Assembly (NCBI RefSeq): GCF_008042035.1 | Contig: NZ_RDBL01000013.1 | Location: 1,358,135-1,422,134 of the forward strand | From: Streptomyces sp. col6 | GTDB taxonomy: Bacteria; Actinomycetota; Actinomycetes; Streptomycetales; Streptomycetaceae | DNA: 64,000 nt | Direction of reading: 5' to 3' | Shown here: positions 9,031-17,030 of the stretch, in pieces | How the letters are laid out: each line of letters opens with the position of its first letter | Position numbering within the stretch: the first letter of the stretch is position 1 | Notes under the pieces: model-generated | Database searches by the model: none | What the model saw: only the letters and a program-made list of their open reading frames with translations | What the model was told of the DNA's origin: nothing | Position numbers and translations under genes: made by a program

Positions 9031-9216
9031 CCCCGTCTCCACCCAGGGGAGTACGCCGACCGCGCACGGCTCATCCTCCGGGAGGCCCGGGATTCGGTAC
9101 GCGGGCATGACGCCGCCCGCCCCCCGGATCCCTAATGTTGAGGTCAAGCGGCGGGCGTTGCACTCGTCCCCCGAGGTCACACGCCCGCCGCCCCTCATCA
9201 GGTCAGGAGAGGAACC

Positions 9217-9408
9217 ATGGCTGACACGGCAGCGCGGACGGTGGTCCGCACGCGGACACGCGGCTCGTACGCCGCGTCCGGCCGCCGCCACCCGCTGGTG
9301 GCGACCGCCATGGTCCTTCCCCTGGCGGCCCTGCTCGTCGTCGTCTTCGGCGGCTGGGAAGCAGTGGTCACACAGGCGTCGTCCGTGGGCGTGATGCTGG
9401 GGCGCTGA
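9217..9408 (+). CDS. Small single-pass membrane protein (63 aa)
   Basis: AGGAGAGG precedes ATG 9217. After a basic N-terminus rich in Arg and Thr there is one hydrophobic helix at about residues 29-46 (VATAMVLPLAALLVVVFGG) and a short C-terminus. The positive-inside rule puts the N-terminus in the cytoplasm. Function unknown. The ribosome site, codon third positions and membrane pattern support a real gene. Confidence 0.7.
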   Translation: MADTAARTVVRTRTRGSYAASGRRHPLVATAMVLPLAALLVVVFGGWEAVVTQASSVGVMLGR

Positions 9409-9496
9409 GCGGCGCCCCGGGTCCGGAAGAGCGGTCCGGACCGGGACATCCGGCCAACAACCCCGTGGGGACGGGGGTGCGGCGGACGGCAGCGTT

Positions 9497-9526
9497 TGTC
9501 CGGTCAGCTGGGGAGCTGACCGGACA
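9497..9526 (+). terminator. Strong hairpin in a 303-base gap
   Basis: Arms TGTCCGGTCAGCT (9497-9509) and AGCTGACCGGACA (9514-9526) pair perfectly over 13 bases with a GGGG loop. It lies 89 bases after the small membrane gene. The rest of the gap 9409-9711 is GC-rich with a -10-like TACGCT at 9655-9660 before the next gene and no coding frame that I trust. Confidence 0.65.
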
Positions 9527-9711
9527 TCGCGCTGTCCGGGGCCGGACGCACCGGTCGCACCGGTCGCCCCTTTGCCCCTTTGCCGCGCCCCGCCCCGCGC
9601 AGACCTGCCCGGCGGGCCCGGACCGCCCCCGAACGACCCTCCCGGCCGGGCGGCTACGCTCGGCGCGGGCGCCCAGGGACGGCGCCCGTATCCGTGCCGC
9701 CGGGGGAGACC

Positions 9712-10671
9712 GTGACCGCCGTACTCGTTCGTGCCCTGGGGGACCTCGCCCATCGCGCGGCCCACGTGCCCGGTGACTGTTCCTGTCCGCCCCCGGTGGT
9801 GCTCGCCGACCGGGACGACGGCATCGTCGTCCGCCACGGCCCCGTCGTCGCGAAGGCGCACGCCGCCGGTACGGACACCGGCGACCTGGCCGCACGGCTG
9901 CGCCTGGCGTCGGGTCCGGGGCAGGCGGGCACCCTGCTGGCGCCCCTGTCCGCAGCACCCGGCACCCACCTCACCGAGCTGCACGGCCGTCCCGTCACCC
10001 TGTGGCCCCACGGCGAGCCCGTCGACCCCTCGGACCCGGACGCCGCGCCCTGGGAGGAGGCCGGGGCGCTGCTCGCACGGCTGCACCGCACCGAGGTCCG
10101 GGAACCGCTCCCCGCCATGCGCGGGCCCGTGAAGGCGGCGCTCGCCGTGGCCCGGATGCGCGCCGCGCGCCCCGGCGACCCGGCCGTCGCCCCCGTGCTC
10201 ACCGCCTGGCGCGGGCTGCCGGCCTGGGCCCGGGGCGAAGCGGCGTCTCCGGAGCGCCGGGGGACGTACCTCTGCCACGGGGACCTGCACCTGGGCCAGC
10301 TCGTCCGCCACCCCGCACCGCACGGCCCCTGGCTGCTCATCGACGTGGACGACACCGGCCGCGGCGACCCCGCCTGGGACCTCGCCCGCCCCGCCGCCTG
10401 GTACGCGGCCGGGCTGCTGCCCCCGGAGGTCTGGCTCCGCTTCCTGGAGGCCTACCGGGCCGGCGGCGGGCCCGCCGTACGCGCCGAGGGCGACCCCTGG
10501 CCGGAGCTGGACGTGTCCGCCCGCGCACTGACCGTGCAGACCGCGGCGCTGGCGTGGGCGAAGTCCGCGGCGGAGGGCCGCGCTCCGGATGAGGTGGAAC
10601 AGGTGATGATCGACGCCTGTGCCCGAATTGCCTCGCTCCCGCCCGAGTTGGCGGCCGAACACTCGTCGTAG
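9712..10671 (+). CDS. Aminoglycoside/choline-kinase-like phosphotransferase (APH family)
   Basis: This 319-residue protein has the APH fold. CHGDLHLGQL (near residue 187) holds the catalytic Asp, and LLIDVDDTGRGDPAWDLAR (near 208-226) holds the metal-binding Asp. The N-terminal lobe is short and lacks a clear P-loop. The natural substrate could be a small metabolite rather than an antibiotic, since the gene sits among core genes. GTG 9712 with GGGGGAG upstream is chosen; GTG 9694 is an alternative. No resistance role can be inferred from sequence. Confidence 0.8.
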   Translation: MTAVLVRALGDLAHRAAHVPGDCSCPPPVVLADRDDGIVVRHGPVVAKAHAAGTDTGDLAARLRLASGPGQAGTLLAPLSAAPGTHLTELHGRPVTLWPHGEPVDPSDPDAAPWEEAGALLARLHRTEVREPLPAMRGPVKAALAVARMRAARPGDPAVAPVLTAWRGLPAWARGEAASPERRGTYLCHGDLHLGQLVRHPAPHGPWLLIDVDDTGRGDPAWDLARPAAWYAAGLLPPEVWLRFLEAYRAGGGPAVRAEGDPWPELDVSARALTVQTAALAWAKSAAEGRAPDEVEQVMIDACARIASLPPELAAEHSS

Positions 10672-10739
10672 GGTGAACCGACCGTCGGCGGGCATGCATT
10701 CCGGCGACGGCGAACCGACGGCGAGGAGTGAGCCCGAAC

Positions 10740-11000
10740 ATGCAGTGTCCCAAGTGCCACGCACAGATGCACACGTACAACCGCAACGGCATCCAGATCG
10801 AGCAGTGCAGCGGCTGCCGCGGGATATTCCTGGACTACGGCGAGCTGGAGTCCCTGACCCGTATCGAGGCCCAGTGGACGCAGCAGGCCCCGCCGCCGGC
10901 CGGAGCCGGGGCCCGTCCCGCTCGTACGCGTGCGAGCACGACGAAGCCCCGGTCGCCGAGACGACCGGGGCTTCGTGACAGTGCGCGATACTGGGATTGA
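10740..11000 (+). CDS. zf-TFIIB zinc-ribbon protein with aberrant C-terminus
   Basis: ATG 10740 follows CGGCGAGGAGTG. The first 45 residues are a clean zinc ribbon: C-x2-C (MQCPKCHAQMH) and C-x2-C (IEQCSGCRGIFLDYGELE). After QWTQQAPPP the protein becomes an Arg/Pro-rich tail that translates a terminator hairpin (10941-10976) and stops inside the antisense of the first tRNA-Val gene (TGA 10998-11000). Family members I know have a Pro/Gly/His-rich tail instead, so the 3' end looks lost or rearranged. The zinc ribbon suggests nucleic-acid or protein binding; the role is unknown. Confidence 0.75.
   Translation: MQCPKCHAQMHTYNRNGIQIEQCSGCRGIFLDYGELESLTRIEAQWTQQAPPPAGAGARPARTRASTTKPRSPRRPGLRDSARYWD
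10941..10976. terminator. 15-bp hairpin ending the tRNA cluster and the zinc-ribbon gene
   Basis: Arms ACGAAGCCCCGGTCG (10941-10955) and CGACCGGGGCTTCGT (10962-10976) pair perfectly with a 6-base loop. It lies just 3' of the last tRNA on the minus strand and inside the reading frame of the plus-strand zinc-ribbon gene. Confidence 0.8.
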
Positions 11001-11053
11001 ACCAGTGACCTCTTCCGTGTCAGGGAAGCGCTCTCCCGCTGAGCTAATCGCGC
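10982..11053 (-). tRNA. tRNA-Val(GAC), copy 1
   Basis: A 72-base cloverleaf read on the minus strand. The acceptor is GCGCGAT/ATCGCGC, the anticodon stem-loop is TTCCCTGACACGGAA with GAC, and the T-arm is CTGGTTCAATCCCAG. CCA is not encoded. Confidence 0.95.
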
Positions 11054-11075
11054 AGGTGAACCTGCGTGTACTGCG

Positions 11076-11147
11076 TGCGCGATACTGGGATTGAACCAGT
11101 GACCTCTTCCGTGTCAGGGAAGCGCTCTCCCGCTGAGCTAATCGCGC
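11076..11147 (-). tRNA. tRNA-Val(GAC), copy 2
   Basis: Identical to copy 1 over the cloverleaf (acceptor GCGCGAT, anticodon GAC). It is 22 bases from copy 1, so the two arose by tandem duplication. Confidence 0.95.
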
Positions 11148-11184
11148 GGGTGATCCTTGCGGACCGACGATCCTTGCGGATCAG

Positions 11185-11256
11185 TGGACGATACTGGGAT
11201 TGAACCAGTGACCTCTTCCGTGTCAGGGAAGCGCTCTCCCGCTGAGCTAATCGTCC
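11185..11256 (-). tRNA. tRNA-Val(GAC), copy 3 with a different acceptor stem
   Basis: Same body and GAC anticodon as copies 1 and 2, but the acceptor is GGACGAT/ATCGTCC. Pairing is kept by compensatory change on both strands. Confidence 0.95.
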
Positions 11257-11257
11257 A

Positions 11258-11331
11258 TGGAGGTGGAGACGGGATTTGAACCCGTGTAGACGGCTTTGCA
11301 GGCCGTTGCCTCGCCTCTCGGCCACTCCACC
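11258..11331 (-). tRNA. tRNA-Cys(GCA)
   Basis: Acceptor GGTGGAG/CTCCACC with discriminator T and an encoded CCA (11258-11260). Anticodon loop CTGCAAA gives GCA. It lies one base from tRNA-Val copy 3. Confidence 0.95.
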
Positions 11332-11367
11332 AGGGGCGGGAGTCCGGGAAGACCCCCGCCTTCTGCG

Positions 11368-11440
11368 AGCGGACGACCAGGTTCGAACTGGCGACCTCAA
11401 CCTTGGCAAGGTTGCGCTCTACCAACTGAGCTACGTCCGC
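11368..11440 (-). tRNA. tRNA-Gly(GCC)
   Basis: A 73-base gene with acceptor GCGGACG/CGTCCGC, anticodon loop TTGCCAA (GCC) and T-arm CCAGTTCGAACCTGG. It is the first gene of the minus-strand tRNA transcript. Confidence 0.95.
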
Positions 11441-11482
11441 TTGTCTTTCCCGGTCCGCTTGCGCGTCCCGGCGACGTGTTGA

Positions 11483-11510
11483 ACTCTAGCGGATTCCGGG
11501 GCCAGCACAA
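11483..11510 (-). promoter_or_regulatory. Promoter of the tRNA Gly-Cys-Val-Val-Val operon
   Basis: On the minus strand, TTGTGC (11510-11505) and TAGAGT (11488-11483) are separated by 16 bases, ending 43 bases before tRNA-Gly. This fits a housekeeping sigma-HrdB promoter. Confidence 0.6.
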
Positions 11511-11585
11511 AAACGCGTTTGCGCAGCGTGCTGAGGTGCGCCCGCCCCGGCGCAGGTCGCCGCGCGCCGTCCTAGACTCACAAAC

Positions 11586-12641
11586 GTGCACGACCTCGCT
11601 CCCATGGCCCGCTTCGGCGGCCTCGTCGTCTCCGGTCTGCGGGATGTGACCAGCGATCCCGCGGCCCTCGACTCGTCCGGCTTCTGGGCCGTCTGCGCCG
11701 GTTTCGAGGGCTCCCTGCTCTGCGCCCGCTTCGACACCGTGCGCCCCGACCCCGTGCCGGCCCCGGTCCCCGGCGCCTGGCGCGGCCCCGCCGCCGGCGA
11801 CTGGACCTCCTCGCTCGACCGGGCCGCGTACACCGAAGGCGTACGGCGCATCCGTGCGTACATCGCGACCGGCGAGGTCTACCAGGCCAACCTCTGCCGC
11901 GTACTGACCGCACCACTGCCGGACGGGGACGCGGCGGACGTCGACGCCCTCACCGCGCTGCTGGCGCGCGGCAACCCTGCCCCGTACGCGGGAACGATCC
12001 GGCTCCCCGCGCACGGCGTCGGGATAGCCACCGCGTCCCCCGAACTCTTCCTGCGCAGGGACGGCCGCACGATCGAGTCCGGACCCATCAAGGGCACCGG
12101 CCGCACCGAGGCCGACCTGCTGGACAAGGACCACGCCGAGAACGTGATGATCGTCGACCTGGTCCGCAACGACCTGGGCCGGGTCTGCGCCACCGGATCG
12201 GTCACCGTCCCGGACCTGTGCGCGGTCGAGAAGCACCCCGGGCTCGTCCACCTCGTCTCCACGGTGCGCGGCCGCCTCGCCGAGGGCGCCGGCTGGCCGG
12301 AGATCCTCGCCGCCGCCTTCCCGCCCGGTTCGGTCACCGGCGCCCCCAAGTCCAGCGCGCTGCGGATCATCCGCGAACTGGAGACCGCCCCGCGCGGCCC
12401 GTACTGCGGCGGCATCGGCTGGGTGGACGCCGACCGGGCCACCGCCTCGCTCGCCGTCGGCATCAGGACCTTCTGGACCGACCGCACCGGACCCGCCCCC
12501 CTCCTGCGCTTCGGCACCGGCGCAGGCATCACCTGGGGCTCCGACCCGGAACGCGAATGGGACGAGACCGAGCTGAAGGCGTCCAGGCTGCTCGCTGTAG
12601 CGTCGGGCGCATACGAAGCAACCGGAAGGACCGCACCATGA
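11586..12641 (+). CDS. pabB: Aminodeoxychorismate synthase component I-like (chorismate-binding)
   Basis: This 351-residue protein is the chorismate-utilising domain. Motifs are GEVYQANLCR (near residue 96), ASPELFLRR, ESGPIKGTGR (near 164), ENVMIVDLVRNDLGRVC and GSVTGAPKSSALRIIRELE (near 255). With a glutaminase partner it converts chorismate to 4-amino-4-deoxychorismate for folate. It lacks the N-terminal extension of many PabB proteins. A -10 hexamer TAGACT (11573-11578) ends 7 bases before GTG 11586, so the mRNA is probably leaderless. It overlaps the next gene by ATGA, a coupling that supports p-aminobenzoate synthesis. Anthranilate or isochorismate activity cannot be excluded. Confidence 0.85.
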   Translation: MHDLAPMARFGGLVVSGLRDVTSDPAALDSSGFWAVCAGFEGSLLCARFDTVRPDPVPAPVPGAWRGPAAGDWTSSLDRAAYTEGVRRIRAYIATGEVYQANLCRVLTAPLPDGDAADVDALTALLARGNPAPYAGTIRLPAHGVGIATASPELFLRRDGRTIESGPIKGTGRTEADLLDKDHAENVMIVDLVRNDLGRVCATGSVTVPDLCAVEKHPGLVHLVSTVRGRLAEGAGWPEILAAAFPPGSVTGAPKSSALRIIRELETAPRGPYCGGIGWVDADRATASLAVGIRTFWTDRTGPAPLLRFGTGAGITWGSDPEREWDETELKASRLLAVASGAYEATGRTAP

Positions 12642-13459
12642 GGATCTGGGTCAACGGCGAGCTGCGCCCCGCCGACGACGCCCGGGTGTCCGTGCTCGAC
12701 CACGGCCTCACCGTCGGCGACGGCGTCTTCGAGACGCTCCGGGTCTCCCAGGGCCGCCCCTTCGCCCTCACCCGCCACCTCGACCGCCTGACCCGCTCCG
12801 CCCGGGGCCTCGGCCTCCCCGACCCCGACCTCGACGAGGTGCGCCGCGCCTGCGCCGCCGTCGTCGGGGCCAACCCGGTGGAACTCGGCCGACTGCGGAT
12901 CACGTACACCGGCGGCATCTCACCCCTCGGCTCCGACCGGGGCGACGAAGGTCCCGGCCTAGTCGTCGCGCTCGGCGAGGTGACGCGCCGCCCCGACACC
13001 ACGGCGGTCGTCACCGTGCCGTGGACCCGCAACGAACGCTCCGCGCTCGCCGGCCTCAAGACCACCTCGTACGCGGAGAACGTCGTCGCCCTCGCCCGCG
13101 CCCACGAGCAGGGCGCGTCCGAGGCCCTGTTCGCCAACACCGCGGACCGGCTCTGCGAGGGCACCGGGTCCAATGTCTTCGTCGTCCTGGACGGGCAGCT
13201 CCACACCCCGCCCGTCGCCTCCGGCTGCCTGGCCGGCATCACGCGGGCGCTCACCGTGGAGTGGACCGGGGCGCAGGAGACCGACCTGCCGTTCGACGTC
13301 CTGGACCGGGCCGAGGAGATCTTCCTGACCTCCACCCTCCGCGACGTCCAGGCCGTGCACCGGGTCGACGGCCGGGAGCTGACGGGCGTGCCCGGACCGG
13401 TGACCGCGAAGGCGATGCGCGTGTTCGACGAGCGGGCGGCCGGCGACCTCGACCCGTGA
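12638..13459 (+). CDS. pabC: Class IV aminotransferase, probable aminodeoxychorismate lyase
   Basis: This 273-residue PLP enzyme of fold type IV opens with WVNGELRPADDARVSVLDHG and GDGVFETLRV. The PLP lysine is Lys141 in GLKTTSYAENVVA, and CEGTGSNVF, with the substrate-side Glu, follows. In PabC the reaction is elimination of pyruvate from aminodeoxychorismate to give p-aminobenzoate. Its start overlaps the pabB stop (ATGA) and has GGAAGGA upstream, so the two are translated together. D-amino-acid or branched-chain aminotransferase activity is the alternative; the operon favours PabC. Confidence 0.82.
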   Translation: MRIWVNGELRPADDARVSVLDHGLTVGDGVFETLRVSQGRPFALTRHLDRLTRSARGLGLPDPDLDEVRRACAAVVGANPVELGRLRITYTGGISPLGSDRGDEGPGLVVALGEVTRRPDTTAVVTVPWTRNERSALAGLKTTSYAENVVALARAHEQGASEALFANTADRLCEGTGSNVFVVLDGQLHTPPVASGCLAGITRALTVEWTGAQETDLPFDVLDRAEEIFLTSTLRDVQAVHRVDGRELTGVPGPVTAKAMRVFDERAAGDLDP

Positions 13460-13525
13460 CCTCCGCCGGGCCCGTGGCCGTAAATACGGATGACGGGCCC
13501 CCGCGCAGGGGATAGAAACCCATCG

Positions 13526-14362
13526 ATGACAACGACACTGCGGCCGTCCGGGCCGATCCAGTCAGGCGCCGACGGCGCACAGCGGCGCGCGTACGACGTG
13601 TGCGACAACGGGAGGCCCGTCGGCTCCGTCGCGCTCGCCGTCGAACCCGGCGCGGGCGGGGCGACGGGCCTGCTCACCGGCCTGCGGATCGACGAAGCCG
13701 TCCGCAGGCGCGGCCGGGGCACCATCGCCGCGCTCGCCGCGGAGGAGATCCTGCGCGGCTGGGGCTGCGCCCAGGTGTGTACGGAGGTCGCCGCCGGCGA
13801 CTCCGTGGGCCGGCGGATGGGCGACGCGCTCGGCTACACCGAGCGCAGCCGCAACATGGTCAAGACGCTGCCCGCCGAACCGCCGGCCCTCCCGGACGGG
13901 CTCACCGCGCGCCCGATGACACCGGAGGAGTTCGCCGCCTGGGAGGACGGGGCGATCGCCGGCTACGCGGAGAGCCTGGTCGGCCGCGGCCTCCCGCGCG
14001 AGGCGGCGCTGGGCGCCGCCCGCGCCTCCCACGCCCGCCACCTGCCGGACGGCCTCGCCACCCCGGGAGTCCGGCTGGACCTCCTGGTCCATGAAGGCGA
14101 GCGGGTCGGCCATGTCTGGGAAGCACCGTTCGAGATGCACCCCGGCCTGCTGGTCGGTTACGTCTTCGACGTGGAGGTCGCGGAGAGCCGGCGGGGCCGG
14201 GGCTACGGGCGGGCCCTGATGCTCCAGGCCGAGCGCATCGCCCTGGCGGCGGGCGAGCGGCGGATCGGTCTGCACGTCGTCACGGCCAACACCCCGGCCC
14301 TGCGGCTGTACGAGTCGCTCGGCTACGAACCGACCCAGTACAACCTGGCCAAACCGCTGTAG
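13526..14362 (+). CDS. Tandem GNAT acetyltransferase
   Basis: This 278-residue protein contains two GNAT-type halves. The first (residues 20-115) has the acetyl-CoA loop RRRGRGTIAALA. The second (about 130-278) has RRGRGYGRALM and the strand NTPALRLYESLGYEPTQYN. The second copy has the better motif A and is likely the active one. The substrate is unknown. ATG 13526 is preferred for its typical MTTTLRP start; ATG 13490 upstream lacks a ribosome site. Confidence 0.82.
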   Translation: MTTTLRPSGPIQSGADGAQRRAYDVCDNGRPVGSVALAVEPGAGGATGLLTGLRIDEAVRRRGRGTIAALAAEEILRGWGCAQVCTEVAAGDSVGRRMGDALGYTERSRNMVKTLPAEPPALPDGLTARPMTPEEFAAWEDGAIAGYAESLVGRGLPREAALGAARASHARHLPDGLATPGVRLDLLVHEGERVGHVWEAPFEMHPGLLVGYVFDVEVAESRRGRGYGRALMLQAERIALAAGERRIGLHVVTANTPALRLYESLGYEPTQYNLAKPL

Positions 14363-14380
14363 CGCGCCCGCTCCCGGCCC

Positions 14381-14896
14381 TCAGCCCCGCTCGGCGAGCA
14401 GCCGGTCGGCGATCTCCTCGATCCGCTCGCGCAGCCCCTCCTGGCTCTTGCCGCCGTCCAGACGCTCCCCGCCGATCACGTACGTCGGCGTGCCGGTCAC
14501 CCCGATCGCCTTGCCCTCGGCCTGGTCGGCGTCGACGATCAGCATGTGGCGGCCGTCGATGAGCGCGGTGTCGAACTCCTCGGCGTCCAGCCCCAGCTCC
14601 CCGGCCACCTCGACCAGCAGCTTCTCGCCCTGCGCCCCGAGGTCACCGGTGCGGGCGAGGACCGCCTCGATGTACGGCCAGCCGTCGCCCTGGGACACGG
14701 CCTCCTCGGCGGCCTGCGCGGCCGCGTAGGCGTGCTTGTGCTTCTCCAGCGGGAAGTGCCGCAGCCGGATCTCCAGCCGGTCCCCGTACCGGGCGCGCAG
14801 GGCGTGCACATCGGTGAGGGCGTGGTGGCAGTCGGGGCACTGGAGCTCGCACCAGACGTCGAGGACGACCGGTGCCGCGGGGGAGGAATCGCTCAT
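14381..14896 (-). CDS. DsbA-family thioredoxin-fold protein
   Basis: In 171 residues there is a thioredoxin fold with CPDC at 20-23 (CELQCPDCHHAL) and the cis-Pro loop TGTPTYVIGG near residue 130, with a helical insertion between. No signal peptide is seen, so it acts in the cytoplasm as a thiol-disulphide oxidoreductase, disulphide isomerase or related enzyme (FrnE-like). It is convergent with the GNAT gene, 18 bases apart. The ribosome site is weak. Confidence 0.85.
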   Translation of the reverse strand: MSDSSPAAPVVLDVWCELQCPDCHHALTDVHALRARYGDRLEIRLRHFPLEKHKHAYAAAQAAEEAVSQGDGWPYIEAVLARTGDLGAQGEKLLVEVAGELGLDAEEFDTALIDGRHMLIVDADQAEGKAIGVTGTPTYVIGGERLDGGKSQEGLRERIEEIADRLLAERG

Positions 14897-15054
14897 GGGA
14901 CCAGTCTCGCAGGGCGCTCCTCGCCGCGGCCGCCCGGCACCTGGGGAGGAGCCCGGCCCCTGAGATCTCCCTGATACGGGGCCGGGGCATGGCCGCGCAC
15001 CCGGTCGCCGGTGCAGGATGGAAGGGACGTATCCCCCTGCGCCAGGAGGCACCG

Positions 15055-15516
15055 ATGCTTGCCGAGACCATTTGTTCCGCGGTGTCCGCGGCGGGCCTGG
15101 GCATCGCGGCCGTCACCGCGTACCGCAAGCGGTTCCTCACCGCGACGAGGATCGCCGCCTACTCCCTGGTGCCGGTCGGCCTGGTGCTGACGGGGGTCGT
15201 GAAGTGGGTGTCGGACATCGCCTTCAAGCCGAGCGTCTGGCTGGGCTTCGGGCTGCTGGGCGTGGCCTGGCTGCTGTTCATGCTCACGCGCGCGGTCGAA
15301 CGGCGGGGCGGCGGCAGCCGCAAGGAGCGCAGGGCGGCCGCCCGTGCCGCCCGGGACGAGGCGGTGGCCCCGGCCGCGCCGGCCCCCTCGCTGGGCGCGG
15401 GCGCCCCGGCTCCGGGCGCGCGCTCGCAGGGCGGGCAGAAGAAGCGGTCCGCCTCGGCCGGAGCCGGTGAGGACTTCAGCGACATCGAGGCCATCCTGAA
15501 GAAGCACGGCATCTGA
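15055..15516 (+). CDS. Conserved two-helix membrane protein
   Basis: AGGAGG lies six bases before ATG 15055. The product has 153 residues: hydrophobic helices at about 1-20, 33-52 (IAAYSLVPVGLVLTGVVKW) and 62-80 (VWLGFGLLGVAWLLFML), then a basic, Ala/Pro-rich cytoplasmic tail ending DFSDIEAILKKHGI. That conserved-looking C-terminal helix may be a docking motif. Function unknown. Confidence 0.78.
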   Translation: MLAETICSAVSAAGLGIAAVTAYRKRFLTATRIAAYSLVPVGLVLTGVVKWVSDIAFKPSVWLGFGLLGVAWLLFMLTRAVERRGGGSRKERRAAARAARDEAVAPAAPAPSLGAGAPAPGARSQGGQKKRSASAGAGEDFSDIEAILKKHGI

Positions 15517-15536
15517 CGCCGGTCCTCCGAGCCGCC

Positions 15537-15565
15537 GGGCCCCGCCGCATCACGCGGCGGGGCCC
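15537..15565 (+). terminator. 12-bp GC hairpin
   Basis: GGGCCCCGCCGC (15537-15548) pairs perfectly with GCGGCGGGGCCC (15554-15565) with a 5-base loop, 21 bases after the membrane-protein stop. Confidence 0.75.
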
Positions 15566-15740
15566 ATGCCGTCTCACCAGGTGAATCGTTTCGCCCGGGG
15601 TTCCTTGACCATGGCCCGCGAGGCCGCATAGCGTCCCGCTGGGCTGTGAACCGATGCGTTCAGGCCCCATGACACCGGGGGGCGGGACGCGTGGCGCGTG
15701 CGGCGGACGCCCCCTTCCGCATGCCCGAAACGGAGAAACC

Positions 15741-16712
15741 ATGGCCCTGTTCGACCTGCCCCTGGACCAACTGCGCGGCTACCGCCCCGACCCCGACGAG
15801 CCGGAGGACTTCGACGCCTTCTGGCAGCTCACCCTCGACGAGGCCGCGGCCCATCCGCTCGACGCCGAATTCGCGCCCTACGACGCCGCGTTGAGCGCGG
15901 TCGACTCGTACGACGTGTCGTTCGCCGGCTGGGGCGGCCACCGGATACGCGCCTGGCTGAACGTGCCCGCGGGCGCCGAGGGGCCCCTGCCGACCGTCGT
16001 CCACTACCTCGGCTACGGCGGCGGGCGCGGGCTGCCGCTCGACCACCTGGTCTGGCCGGCCGCCGGCTGGGCCGCCCTGATCGTGGACACCCGCGGCCAG
16101 GGCGCGGTCAACCACCACTCGGCGGGTGCCACCCCGGACCCGCACGGCGCCGCCAACCCGCAGGCGCCCGGCTTCATGACCAACGGCATCCTCGACCCCG
16201 AGACGTACTACTACCGCCGGGTCTTCACCGACGCGGTGCGCGCCGTCGAGGTCGCCCGCAGCCACCCGTCCGTCGACCCCGCCCGCATCGTCGTGAACGG
16301 CGCCAGCCAGGGCGGCGGCATCGCCCAGGCGGTCGCGGCCCTCAGCCCGCACGTCAGGGCCGCGTTCGTCGACGTACCGTTCCTGACGCACTACCGGCGG
16401 GCCGTCCAGATCACCGACGAGGATCCGTACCAGGAGATCGTCCAGTACCTCGCCACCCGGCACGGCGCGGACGCCCAGGTGTTCCGCACCCTGTCGTACT
16501 TCGACGGCGTCAGCTTCGCCGCCCGTGCCACGGTGCCCGCGCTCTACTCGGTCGCCCTGATGGACGCGATCTGCCCGCCCTCCACGGTCTTCGCCGCCTA
16601 CAACCGCTGGGCCGGGCCCAAGGAGATCGAGATCTACCCCTGGAACGGCCACGAGGGCGGCACCGGCGTCCACCGCCAGGTCCAGCTGCGGATGCTGCGC
16701 GACCTGCGCTGA
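15741..16712 (+). CDS. Acetylxylan esterase / cephalosporin-C deacetylase family (CE7) hydrolase
   Basis: This is a 323-residue alpha/beta hydrolase. The nucleophile Ser189 is in GASQGG, Asp275 in LMDAICPP and His304 in NGHEGG, giving an intact triad. The CE7 hallmark RGQG is present (VDTRGQG, near residue 117). The family deacetylates short acetylated xylo-oligosaccharides and some other acetyl esters in the cytoplasm; no signal peptide is seen, as is usual. ATG 15741 has CGGAGAAA upstream. It appears to be a single-gene unit. Confidence 0.9.
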   Translation: MALFDLPLDQLRGYRPDPDEPEDFDAFWQLTLDEAAAHPLDAEFAPYDAALSAVDSYDVSFAGWGGHRIRAWLNVPAGAEGPLPTVVHYLGYGGGRGLPLDHLVWPAAGWAALIVDTRGQGAVNHHSAGATPDPHGAANPQAPGFMTNGILDPETYYYRRVFTDAVRAVEVARSHPSVDPARIVVNGASQGGGIAQAVAALSPHVRAAFVDVPFLTHYRRAVQITDEDPYQEIVQYLATRHGADAQVFRTLSYFDGVSFAARATVPALYSVALMDAICPPSTVFAAYNRWAGPKEIEIYPWNGHEGGTGVHRQVQLRMLRDLR

Positions 16713-16796
16713 GCCGGCGCGGACGGGGGGAGCGGGGCAAGAGTTCCGAAAGCACGCGTGGCGATCGGACGCCGGAGCGAATAAGGGTGCCCCCAT

Positions 16797-16814
16797 GACG
16801 GGTGAACTCCCGTC
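16797..16814 (+). terminator. Small hairpin after the esterase
   Basis: GACGGG (16797-16802) and CCCGTC (16809-16814) with loop TGAACT, 85 bases after the esterase stop. It may instead belong to the leader of the small gene at 16871. Confidence 0.35.
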
Positions 16815-16870
16815 GCTAAGAGGCATGTTGGTACGCAGCACACCTCGGACTGCGTCATGATCGTCCCGAA

Positions 16871-17026
16871 ATGGTGGACACCTCTCGGGGCGATGCCCCC
16901 GCACCCCCTGGCGAAGAGCCGCGCGGCTGTCTCTTCGCGCTCTCCCAGCCCCCTCTGATGATCTTCCTCACGGTCATCGGCACCCTCTTGCTGATGGCCG
17001 CGTTGCACGATCTCTTCGTGCTGTGA
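16871..17026 (+). CDS. 51-residue putative membrane protein
   Basis: An open frame of 51 codons runs from ATG 16871 to TGA 17024-17026. The product starts MVDTSRGDAPAPPGEEPRG, then CLFALSQPPLM, then a strong hydrophobic helix IFLTVIGTLLLMAALHDLF and stops. The Pro-rich soluble head and single C-terminal helix look like a tail-anchored small protein. Support is from composition and frame; no clear ribosome site precedes it (a -10-like CATGAT lies near 16855). It ends 4 bases before the 3' end of the convergent CGNR gene. Confidence 0.5.
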   Translation: MVDTSRGDAPAPPGEEPRGCLFALSQPPLMIFLTVIGTLLLMAALHDLFVL

Positions 17027-17030
17027 GCGG

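Noticed and set aside
10982..11440. tRNA cluster as an integration site of a mobile element
   Set aside because: No integrase, excisionase or direct repeat of a tRNA 3' end is found; the repeated tRNA sequences are complete genes.
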